The translations under genes and the position numbers were made by a program. From an uncultured Phycisphaerae bacterium (GTDB lineage: Bacteria; Planctomycetota; Phycisphaerae; Phycisphaerales; SM1A02), in the NCBI GenBank assembly GCA_937899935.1, contig CALCOW010000326.1, forward strand, positions 1-7,706: a stretch of DNA of 7,706 nt, given 5' to 3'. The notes beneath the pieces are model-generated. The model worked only from the letters and a program-made list of their open reading frames with translations, made no database searches and was not told where the DNA came from. Positions 1 to 6,330 of this stretch are shown piece after piece. The stretch's first letter is position 1. The number at the start of each line of letters is the position of its first letter.

Positions 1-2694
1 CTGTGAAAAGTCGACAACGTCCACAACCAAATCACCGGTGGCGTCACCAGGGCAGCTCGTGTCAATAATGATGATCTCGCCATCGACCGTGCCGTTGATC
101 GTCACGTTTTCCGCATACACCACGCAGCCGCCGGTTGAAAGCGTAGCGCCTGCTTCAACAATAACGTTGGTCGCATACAGCGCTTCACACACGGCGCTGC
201 CGTCGCCGGCGTTGTCATGGTTATCTGCAAGGTTCACTGTCGAGCCAGAGGCAACACGGAACGTGCCCACTGGGAAGCTACCTGGCAAGCTTGGATCAAA
301 GCCATCGGCATCTTCACCGACGTCCAGGCTCATCAGCTCAAAGAGTTGATCGTGACCTGACAAACCCGTCATCTTGAACGTTGAACCCGACATCGCAAAG
401 CGCGTGTGGTCGTTGATGGCGATATCAAGATCGCCGCCGACAGCCAGCGTCCAGTCAAAGTCGCTCATGGTCAACGAAGCATCAGAACCAAGTTCGTAGT
501 GGCCGCCGATGTTTAGACCATCACCTGGTTGCGGCGCGTCAGCTGCGGCGCTGCGCCCGCCACCACGACCGCCATCTCGGACGGGTCCCGTGTCATAGTT
601 GCCGGCCATGGTGCCGGTGTCTGTGAGGTCGCCATAGATGTAGAGTGTGCCTCTGAAGACACTGGTGGTACCACCATTGTTGTAATCACCGAAAACGTTG
701 GTATCGCCACTGACCATGGTCGTGCTGCCGATATTGGTTGTGATCTGCTGTGCGAGAAGATCGCCTTCGAGATACGCACGTGACCATCTATCGACAGTGA
801 CCCCATCACCCTGCACGACCAACGAAGCGCTGTTGAGATAGAGCTCTGAGAGCTCTGGCTGCTGGTCGACTCTTTCCAGCTCAGCACAATAGACGTACCA
901 ACCTTGTGGTGAATTGGACGGGTCACCACAGTCACAAAAGCCCAGGCCTTCGTGCCCCTCTGTGTACTCATCCCATTCAACGAGCACGAGATCACCGCCA
1001 CCGAAATTTCGTACACATTTCACTGTACCGAGTTGGCCAGGGCTTATCTCGTCGTGGCTACCTGGCAGCTTTCTAACACGATCACCAAGGTTGAAGATCG
1101 ATTCACAGCCGCAGGTGAGATCTCCAGAGTCAGGGCCAAGCGTGAGGCCGGCGGCATCAACAACAAAGCTCCCATCACGCGGCGCAATGATCTTCCCATG
1201 CACCTTGAGTTGAAGGTCGCCGCCATGATCTGTGTAAGAGAACATTGACTCATGAGACGGTGCCCATGTCGTACCATACGGTATTGATATTGACTGAAGG
1301 CCTTTGATGTGCAGTGCCTTGCCAACATGACTGATGACATCACCGCTGTCAAACGCATGATCACTGACCACCAATTGATGTCCTGGTTCAGCATTCAGGA
1401 CAGCGTCGGCCATCGTGGCATGAAGGGTACCCGCATTGCCATTCAGGGCCACATGAGCATTGAAGATGTAAGCGGCCCCTCTGTATTGCCCATCCACCTG
1501 ATGTTGGAAGGCGCCACAAACAACGGTATTCCCATCGATCGCTGGATTTCCAAAGCGGTCATTACCAGCACCATCAGCAGGAAGAAGCTTTTTCGTTGCA
1601 ACCCACTTGCCTTGAGGATCACGGTGGAACATGTAACTGCTGCCTGAAGCACTGCCATTGTCGTCATCTTGCGGCAAGCTGACCACGATCATCTCACCAT
1701 CAATAGCAACATGGGAGCCGAAATAGTCAAAGGCTTGACCGTCTGGGGCGGTGAGCTTCGCCGTCTCAGTCCAGACACCGTCGATCTTCTCAAATACAAA
1801 TGCTGCACCAGCGGAGTCGCCCAGTTCAGAATCACCGGAAGCGCCGGCAACGATTCGATTGCCTGATCGAGCGACATCAATGCCAAAAAAGTCGCCGATC
1901 ACATCAGTCTCGCCAGGACTCAGCCGAGTGCCCTGCCAGCAATTGCAGCCATCATTCCAATCATTTGTTATGACGAGACCGGAACTCAGCCCATTCTCAT
2001 CTGCATAAGGAGCACCAACGACAAGGTTGTCTCCCTCGAGATCAACACTTCTGCCATACTCGTCGCCAGGCAAACCCAACCAGTCATCAAAAAACACACG
2101 TTCATTCCAACTGCCCCCATCGAATTGGAAGATATAGGCCGCACCTGAATTTGAACCATTGCCGTCATGGTTGTAGGCACCAGCGACGATCTGATCACCC
2201 GAAATTGCCAATCCACTTTCACCGAGGTAATCATCGACCGCACCATCTGACGCAGTGATCTTCGCTGTCTCAATCCAACTTGCTCCATCCCATTCAAAGA
2301 CGTAGAGACTTCCAGACCAAGAGCCGTTGTCGTCATCGCCATAGGCACTGGCAACGAGGCGATCACCATCAATGGCAACCTGCTTACCAAAATAATCGGC
2401 TGACACACCATCTGAGGTGTTTAAGATCTGATACTCAACCCAGTTACCTGCTCCATCGCGCTGATAGACAAAGACACTCCCAGAGCTACCACCGTTGCCG
2501 CCATTGTGAAAATACGCGCCGGCGATCATCCACTGACCATCGATCGCGACATCACTGCCAAACCGCATGTTTGAAGTCGTTTCAGATGCAATCACTTTGG
2601 ATTGAGGAAACAAGTCGACCAGTTGAGGGTCCTGGCCTACAACCGTACTACAAAGGCACGCCAATACGAGTAGTGCTGCTCCGCGCATTTTCAT
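1..2694 (-). CDS. Secreted FG-GAP beta-propeller protein with dockerin-like C-terminus (3' end outside window)
   Basis: I checked this frame codon by codon and found no stop from the ATG at 2694 to base 1 (898 codons), so the gene is partial. The start has AGGAG at 2704-2708, nine bases upstream. Residues 1-21 form a Sec signal peptide (K2, R4, then AALLVLACLCSTVV) with likely cleavage at G21/Q22. Seven FG-GAP repeats begin at about residues 45, 102, 157, 213, 270, 325 and 381 and end near 413, which fits an integrin-alpha-like seven-bladed propeller. Residues about 420-470 (DAVLNAEPGHQLVV, then GKALHIKGL) resemble the start of a right-handed beta-helix. Residues 528-606 form a Cys-rich SH3-like module. 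Residues about 610-870 are beta-rich and Gly/Asp/Thr-rich. Residues 881-898 begin with CPGD, like a Phycisphaerae dockerin-type tail. The role is unknown; an extracellular or cell-surface adhesion or scaffold protein is an inference. It is probably transcribed separately from the nusG cluster. Confidence 0.9.
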   Translation of the reverse strand, partial: MKMRGAALLVLACLCSTVVGQDPQLVDLFPQSKVIASETTSNMRFGSDVAIDGQWMIAGAYFHNGGNGGSSGSVFVYQRDGAGNWVEYQILNTSDGVSADYFGKQVAIDGDRLVASAYGDDDNGSWSGSLYVFEWDGASWIETAKITASDGAVDDYLGESGLAISGDQIVAGAYNHDGNGSNSGAAYIFQFDGGSWNERVFFDDWLGLPGDEYGRSVDLEGDNLVVGAPYADENGLSSGLVITNDWNDGCNCWQGTRLSPGETDVIGDFFGIDVARSGNRIVAGASGDSELGDSAGAAFVFEKIDGVWTETAKLTAPDGQAFDYFGSHVAIDGEMIVVSLPQDDDNGSASGSSYMFHRDPQGKWVATKKLLPADGAGNDRFGNPAIDGNTVVCGAFQHQVDGQYRGAAYIFNAHVALNGNAGTLHATMADAVLNAEPGHQLVVSDHAFDSGDVISHVGKALHIKGLQSISIPYGTTWAPSHESMFSYTDHGGDLQLKVHGKIIAPRDGSFVVDAAGLTLGPDSGDLTCGCESIFNLGDRVRKLPGSHDEISPGQLGTVKCVRNFGGGDLVLVEWDEYTEGHEGLGFCDCGDPSNSPQGWYVYCAELERVDQQPELSELYLNSASLVVQGDGVTVDRWSRAYLEGDLLAQQITTNIGSTTMVSGDTNVFGDYNNGGTTSVFRGTLYIYGDLTDTGTMAGNYDTGPVRDGGRGGGRSAAADAPQPGDGLNIGGHYELGSDASLTMSDFDWTLAVGGDLDIAINDHTRFAMSGSTFKMTGLSGHDQLFELMSLDVGEDADGFDPSLPGSFPVGTFRVASGSTVNLADNHDNAGDGSAVCEALYATNVIVEAGATLSTGGCVVYAENVTINGTVDGEIIIIDTSCPGDATGDLVVDVVDFSQ
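1456..2562 (-). repeat. Seven tandem FG-GAP repeats (protein-level)
   Basis: Seven units of about 56 residues span residues 45-413 of the secreted protein. Each opens with F/Y/L-G and VAIDG-like sequence, continues with a V-x-G-A/S strand, a D/N/G-rich turn of the calcium-loop type (for example GDDDNGSWSG and NHDGNGSNSG), then SG-x-x-Y-V/I-F, and ends with W-x-E-T-x-K-L/I-x-x-x-D-G. Unit 4 is divergent (CNC at residues 250-252 replaces the usual Y-V-F strand context), and unit 7 lacks the final W-x-E-x-x-K-L strand. Units are similar as protein but have clearly diverged as DNA, so they are not recent duplications. Confidence 0.85.
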
Positions 2695-2786
2695 CTCTTT
2701 TCTCTCCTATGTTCGATCTCAGCAACCTTGGGCAGGCAATCGCTCGAATCAATGCCTTGCTGGCACCGATGGCTCAGTACCATTGA

Positions 2787-2803
2787 CTGACTTCAGAAGT
2801 CAG
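2787..2803. promoter_or_regulatory. 17-bp dyad, possible operator upstream of the FG-GAP gene
   Basis: The sequence CTGACTTC-A-GAAGTCAG is a perfect 8-bp inverted repeat around one central base. It lies 93 bases upstream of the ATG of the secreted propeller gene and in a gene-free stretch. The compact symmetry fits a dimeric repressor or activator site better than an RNA hairpin, since there is almost no loop. I recognise no specific regulator for it. Confidence 0.35.
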
Positions 2804-2905
2804 CGCACCGTGACGGCCACCAACTCGCCAAGATGAACAAACTCTCTTCTGGTTGAAACTCAGACTCCACACCACCCCAACAACCCTCTCCAAAATTGGG
2901 ATCAC

Positions 2906-2924
2906 GGCTGCAACCTGTGCAGCC
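2906..2924. other. 7-bp hairpin with 5-base loop in the intergenic region
   Basis: GGCTGCA and TGCAGCC are perfect partners around ACCTG. On the minus strand a short AATTTT run follows about 8 bases later, too weak for a clear intrinsic terminator. It may be a secondary 3' structure behind the nusG terminator. Confidence 0.3.
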
Positions 2925-2973
2925 CCGTCGTCAACGAGACATTTTACGGTATCCAGCACCCCTTCCCCTAGGG

Positions 2974-3056
2974 AAAAATAAGCCCAAAAGCATGTCCCAT
3001 GGGAGGTTAAGTGCCACCATGCCGTTCGAGAGTCTTATAGAAGGGTTTTGGGGCTT
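2974..3056 (-). terminator. Terminator-like structure after nusG
   Basis: Reading the minus strand, AAGCCCCAAAA (3056-3046) can pair with TTTTGGGCTT (2989-2980) with one bulged C, and a T-rich ATTTTT run (2979-2974) follows at once. It starts 28 bases after the nusG stop. The loop is long (about 56 bases, containing the palindrome TCCCATGGGA at 2995-3004), so it is an atypical intrinsic terminator. Its position matches the end of the tRNA-Thr to nusG transcript. Confidence 0.45.
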
Positions 3057-3084
3057 AGCTTGGAGCAAACCCTGGCGTGGGAAG

Positions 3085-3861
3085 TCAGCCCTCAGCCTTC
3101 TGGATCTGCCAATATTCCAGCTCGATTGGTGCTTGCCGTCCGAAGATGGTGACCAAGACGCGAACGAGACCTTTATCAGGCATGACTTCATCAACCGTAC
3201 CTTCGTAGTTCTCGAATGGCCCTTCCTTGATGGTGACATTATCACCGCGCTCGAACTCAAGTTTGACGGTCGGCGTTTCTTCTGGCTGACGTGAGTCAAA
3301 GAGCATCTTCTCAACTTCATGAGCTGCCATTGGCGTTGGACGTCCAGCCGTGCCAACGAAGTCGCCAACGCCGGTCGTTTCCTTGATCAGGAAGAAGACG
3401 TCTTGAGGAATACGACCGTCTTTTTCAAGGTGCATCTCAACAAAGACATACCCTGGGTAGAGCTTGGTCTCAGTGACACGATGTTTACCACCCTTGAGGG
3501 TTTTGGTTTTTTCCGTAGGCACCATGATGCGCCCAACCAGATGCTCAAGTTGTTCGATCTGAACTTTCCTTACCAGCGTCTCGCGGACATAGCTTTCCTT
3601 ATTGGAAGCAACACGCAGGACGAACCAGTCCATGCCTTCGCGATACATGGGTAAATCGACGGCTGGATCAAAGGGCTCATCCTCGCCTGATTGTTTTTGT
3701 TCTGGGGCCTCGGTCGACGCACCAGGTGTAACCTCTTTCGATTCTGATACCTCAGCATCACCTTCGACCTGGGTCGCTGCCTCCTGATCAACTTCAGGTG
3801 CGGTAGTTTCAGCTGCGGCTGAGTCGGTACTTGAATCTACTTTGTCTTGCGCGTCTTGCAT
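3085..3861 (-). CDS. nusG: Transcription termination/antitermination factor NusG with acidic N-terminal extension
   Basis: NusG binds the RNA polymerase clamp through its NGN domain and contacts Rho or ribosomal protein S10 through its KOW domain. The predicted protein is 258 residues, against about 180 in E. coli. Residues 1 to about 75 are an added acidic, Ala/Thr/Ser/Glu-rich and probably disordered segment. The NGN domain starts at M77-D-W-F-V-L-R-V and contains the LYPGYVFVEM motif. The KOW domain begins near F203 (FERGDNVTIKEGPF) and holds VTIFGRQAPIELEYWQI. I chose the ATG at 3861 because AGGAG at 3868-3872 lies six bases upstream; the ATGs at 3888, 3891 and 3867 lack this spacing. It lies 48 bases after secE and is the last gene of the cluster. 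Confidence 0.96.
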   Translation of the reverse strand: MQDAQDKVDSSTDSAAAETTAPEVDQEAATQVEGDAEVSESKEVTPGASTEAPEQKQSGEDEPFDPAVDLPMYREGMDWFVLRVASNKESYVRETLVRKVQIEQLEHLVGRIMVPTEKTKTLKGGKHRVTETKLYPGYVFVEMHLEKDGRIPQDVFFLIKETTGVGDFVGTAGRPTPMAAHEVEKMLFDSRQPEETPTVKLEFERGDNVTIKEGPFENYEGTVDEVMPDKGLVRVLVTIFGRQAPIELEYWQIQKAEG

Positions 3862-3867
3862 GAACAT

Positions 3868-3872
3868 CTCCT
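3868..3872 (-). promoter_or_regulatory. Ribosome binding site that fixes the nusG start
   Basis: The minus strand reads AGGAG followed by six bases and the ATG at 3861. It overlaps codons of the longer reading frame and excludes the upstream ATG candidates. Confidence 0.7.
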
Positions 3873-3909
3873 GCCGTTGTGATGGCATCATGTGCCAACC
3901 ACCACGGAC

Positions 3910-4326
3910 TTAAGCCCCCTCGTGCAGTACATCCACCCAACTAAAGAACCTAGCAAAACCGAGGTCCAACACCCAACAAGCCAAAGCAATGAATAGTGTC
4001 AGCAGAATGACTGCTTTAGTCGATGACCAAAGCTCTCGTTTTGATGACCAGTTCACCTTCTTCATTTCGCCCTCTGTGGCGATCATGAATTCAACAACGG
4101 CTGGTTTGCGGCCAAACAAATAATAGGCCAAGAATCCAAATACAAGACCAACGAGGATGACGGCAGTCATCTGCACGTAAATTTGTTCCCACTCAAAGAA
4201 ACGAAATTTGAGAGTCAGATTCCAGATCCAGACAAGTCCCATCAGCAACAACAGACCATAGCCGATAGCGGACATCATCCGAACCCAATAGCCTTGACCA
4301 CTTTTGTATATACCGCGCGTTGCCAT
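3910..4326 (-). CDS. secE: Preprotein translocase subunit SecE
   Basis: SecE is the small clamp-like subunit of the SecYEG channel in the inner membrane. The protein is 138 residues, with predicted membrane helices at about 17-37, 50-71 and 104-125. The hallmark SecE segment sits before the last helix: E85-G-E-M-K-K-V-N-W93, then SSKRELWSSTKAVI. Three helices resemble the E. coli form, whereas many bacteria have only one. An in-frame ATG at 4410 would put the start inside tRNA-Trp, so I chose the ATG at 4326; the ribosome site there is weak (GTGGA eight bases upstream). It follows tRNA-Trp by 57 bases and precedes nusG by 48, the standard secE-nusG pairing. Confidence 0.93.
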   Translation of the reverse strand: MATRGIYKSGQGYWVRMMSAIGYGLLLLMGLVWIWNLTLKFRFFEWEQIYVQMTAVILVGLVFGFLAYYLFGRKPAVVEFMIATEGEMKKVNWSSKRELWSSTKAVILLTLFIALACWVLDLGFARFFSWVDVLHEGA

Positions 4327-4383
4327 GTTATCTATCCACTGTGTCCGATCTCTAATAATTCGAATCTGCCCGAAATCGATCAA

Positions 4384-4456
<73 letters not shown>

Positions 4457-4492
4457 CTATTGGCAAACCCGCGCCGTCTAAGGATCTCCGGC

Positions 4493-4672
4493 TTACTTCC
4501 GTTTGATCTTGTGCAAGGTGTGCTTTCGCAGACGAGGGCAATACTTTTTCATACCCGCCTTGACCTTCTCATTAATACCGCCCTTAACACGAATACTGGT
4601 GCGATAGTTCAAGTCACTGCACTCGGTGCACTGCAACCACACGAACTCACGATCTTGTGATTTTTTGGCCAT
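4493..4672 (-). CDS. rpmG: 50S ribosomal protein L33
   Basis: L33 is a small protein of the large ribosomal subunit. This one has 59 residues, slightly long for a family of about 50-55. The first zinc-type pair is present at C15-T-E-C18, but the second is C45-P-R-L48, where zinc-binding L33 proteins have C-P-R-C. The rest (RKHTLHK near the C-terminus) is standard. I chose the ATG at 4672, giving MAKKS, because GGAGA at 4681-4685 lies eight bases upstream; the ATG at 4699 would add nine unlikely residues and read through this site. A second purine-rich stretch, GGAGG, lies at 4688-4692. The gene sits 96 bases after tuf and 36 before tRNA-Trp. Confidence 0.95.
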   Translation of the reverse strand: MAKKSQDREFVWLQCTECSDLNYRTSIRVKGGINEKVKAGMKKYCPRLRKHTLHKIKRK

Positions 4673-4730
4673 GGCTGGTCTCTCCAACCTCCCCGTCAAA
4701 CGCGTTCGGCAGATGCCTTATCACATGGTT

Positions 4731-4756
4731 GGCGGGTGAGATCACTCTCACCCGCC
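4731..4756 (-). other. Strong 11-bp hairpin with GTGA loop after tuf
   Basis: GGCGGGTGAGA (4756-4746) and TCTCACCCGCC (4741-4731) pair perfectly around GTGA, a GNRA-type tetraloop. The stem starts 12 bases after the tuf stop. No T-run follows on the minus strand, so it is not a clear intrinsic terminator. It may stabilise the tuf 3' end, mark a processing site or reduce read-through into rpmG. Confidence 0.6.
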
Positions 4757-4768
4757 CCATGATCAATA

Positions 4769-5968
4769 CTATTCAAGAACCTTTGTCACGACACCAGATC
4801 CGACGGTGCGACCACCTTCACGAACAGCAAACCGAAGGCCTTCTTCCATTGCAATGGGCTTGCCCTCAAGATCGATATTCATTTGGATGTTGTCGCCAGG
4901 CATGCACATCTCGGCACCTCCGAGGAGATCGAGCTTGCCCGTGACATCAGTCGTTCGGAAGTAGAACTGTGGCTTATAGCCAGAGAAGAATGGTGTATGA
5001 CGACCTCCCTCTTCTTTGGTGAGCACATAAACTTCAGCTTCGAACTTTGTATGTGGATGAATTGAGCCAGGCTTACAAAGCACCTGTCCTCGTTCCACAT
5101 CATCTTTTTCAACACCGCGAAGCAACGTACCAACATTGTCGCCTGCTGTCGCATCTTCAAGAATCTTGTTGAACATCTCAACGCCAGTGACGGTCGTCTT
5201 ACGAGGCGCTTCACTGAGACCGACGATTTCAACTTCGTCACCAACAACAACTTTGCCACGATCGATACGTCCAGTGACTACGGTGCCACGACCCTTAATA
5301 GAAAAGACGTCTTCGATCGACATCAGGAAGGGTTTATCTGTTTCTCGCTCTGGCTCTGGCACATAACTATCAAGCGCTTCCATCAGTTCATCGATCGGCT
5401 TGCAGATAGCATCGTCCGCGCCCTCTGATTCAAGTGCTTTGAGCGCCGAGCCGCGAACAATTGGAATATCATCGCCAGGGAAATCGTAGCTTGAAAGCAG
5501 CTCACGAATTTCCATTTCAACAAGTTCCAGAAGCTCTTCATCATCGACCATGTCTACTTTATTCATAAACACGACCATGGCAGGCACGCCAACCTGACGG
5601 GCCAGCAGGATATGCTCGCGCGTCTGAGGCATGGGACCATCTGAAGCCGCAACCACGAGGATTGCGCCGTCCATCTGGGCAGCACCGGTAATCATGTTCT
5701 TGACATAGTCGGCGTGACCAGGACAGTCAACGTGTGCGTAGTGACGCGTATCTGACTCATACTCCTGGTGGCTCGTTGCGATCGTAATACCGCGAGCCTT
5801 TTCCTCGGGAGCATTGTCGATCTGATCAAACGCACGAGCTGAACCGAGGCCCTTACTCGCCTGCCGCATAGTGATTGCCGCAGTCAACGTTGTTTTGCCA
5901 TGGTCAATGTGACCAATCGTACCAACGTTCACGTGAGGCTTATTTCGAACAAATGTCTCCTTGGCCAT
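4769..5968 (-). CDS. tuf: Translation elongation factor EF-Tu
   Basis: EF-Tu is the GTPase that carries aminoacyl-tRNA to the ribosomal A site in the cytoplasm. The protein has 399 residues, close to the 394 of E. coli. All G motifs are intact: G19-HIDHGK-T26, RGITI at 59-63 with T62, D81-C-P-G-H85 with the catalytic histidine, N136-K-V-D139, and S174-A-L176. Domains II and III follow, including GRGTVVTGR and QFYFRTTDVTG, and the end GSGVVTKVLE is typical. I chose the ATG at 5968 (MAKETF) over the in-frame ATG at 5983 because of the family N-terminus and GGAG at 5978-5981, nine bases upstream. It follows tRNA-Thr after a structured 212-base leader and is probably co-transcribed with it. Nothing in the sequence suggests loss of function. 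Confidence 0.99.
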   Translation of the reverse strand: MAKETFVRNKPHVNVGTIGHIDHGKTTLTAAITMRQASKGLGSARAFDQIDNAPEEKARGITIATSHQEYESDTRHYAHVDCPGHADYVKNMITGAAQMDGAILVVAASDGPMPQTREHILLARQVGVPAMVVFMNKVDMVDDEELLELVEMEIRELLSSYDFPGDDIPIVRGSALKALESEGADDAICKPIDELMEALDSYVPEPERETDKPFLMSIEDVFSIKGRGTVVTGRIDRGKVVVGDEVEIVGLSEAPRKTTVTGVEMFNKILEDATAGDNVGTLLRGVEKDDVERGQVLCKPGSIHPHTKFEAEVYVLTKEEGGRHTPFFSGYKPQFYFRTTDVTGKLDLLGGAEMCMPGDNIQMNIDLEGKPIAMEEGLRFAVREGGRTVGSGVVTKVLE

Positions 5969-6061
5969 CTCGAATATCTCCAACCTAAGACAAGGTGTTT
6001 AGAGCATTGCGTGCCCAGTGCCGGACCGACCGGAAGCTACCACACTCAATTCAACTCGTAT

Positions 6062-6122
6062 CCCTAACGTCTTTGCTGTTCCCTTCTGTGGAAGCCTTTG
6101 CCTAACATCAACTTGGTTAGGG
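6062..6122 (-). other. Alternative hairpins in the tuf leader
   Basis: On the minus strand CCCTAAC (6122-6116) can pair with GTTAGG at 6106-6101 (6 bp, 9-base loop) or with GTTAGGG at 6068-6062 (7 bp, longer loop). The two pairings exclude each other. This could be a switchable leader or simply spacer RNA between tRNA-Thr and tuf. Confidence 0.35.
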
Positions 6123-6143
6123 TAGGCTCTATCATCTGATTGA

Positions 6144-6168
6144 CAGTGACGGCTACGTACCGCCACTG
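6144..6168 (-). other. 9-bp hairpin just after tRNA-Thr
   Basis: CAGTGGCGG (6168-6160) pairs with CCGTCACTG (6152-6144) around a 7-base loop, with one G-U pair. It starts 12 bases after the tRNA 3' end and has no T-run behind it, so a role in processing of the tRNA from the tuf transcript is more likely than termination. Confidence 0.45.
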
Positions 6169-6180
6169 ATAAAGTTCTCA

Positions 6181-6252
6181 AGCCACCGACGGGACTTGAA
6201 CCCGTGACCTCACCCTTACCAAGGGTGTGCTCTACCACTGAGCTACGGTGGC
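6181..6252 (-). tRNA. tRNA-Thr (anticodon GGU)
   Basis: A complete 72-base cloverleaf: acceptor GCCACCG/CGGTGGC, D-arm GCTC/GAGC, anticodon stem CACCC/GGGTG with loop TTGGTAA, T-arm ACGGG/CCCGT with loop TTCAAGT. The anticodon is at 6218-6220. The discriminator base is U, whereas E. coli tRNA-Thr has A, and CCA is not encoded. tRNA-Thr directly upstream of tuf matches the thrT-tufB arrangement known in E. coli. Confidence 0.97.
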
Positions 6253-6330
6253 AGGCCGGGGGTTCCAAACTCATGAGGCTTACCACTTGAGATGGCAACT
6301 TCATAAGTCCGGGCCGAACCCGCAACCGGG

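Larger units (their letters stand above)
2695..2973. other. Gene-free region between the nusG terminator and the FG-GAP gene
   Basis: No frame on either strand here has a convincing start, ribosome site and composition. It contains the dyad at 2787-2803, the hairpin at 2906-2924 and, at its left end, the ribosome site for the propeller gene. I looked for TTGACA/TATAAT-like pairs on the minus strand and found none good enough to list, but the separate terminator argues that a promoter must be here. Confidence 0.5.

Noticed and set aside
2649..2694. Lipoprotein signal at C13 of the propeller protein
   Set aside because: V-L-A-C has Leu at an unfavoured position and the hydrophobic stretch before C13 is too short; a signal peptidase I site at G21/Q22 fits better.
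38..2786. Many short frames on both strands across the left third
   Set aside because: All are shadows of the single 898-codon minus-strand frame, which has a signal peptide, regular repeats and a good ribosome site.
2995..3004. TCCCATGGGA palindrome as an operator
   Set aside because: It is only 10 bp, lies within the loop of the terminator-like structure and is not placed like a promoter site.
3862..3891. Longer NusG starting at 3891 or 3888
   Set aside because: The extra residues cover the AGGAG ribosome site that serves the ATG at 3861.
5999..6325. 108-residue minus-strand frame over tRNA-Thr
   Set aside because: It reads straight through the tRNA gene; the RSSVVEHTLGKG-like peptide is a familiar artefact of translating tRNA sequence.
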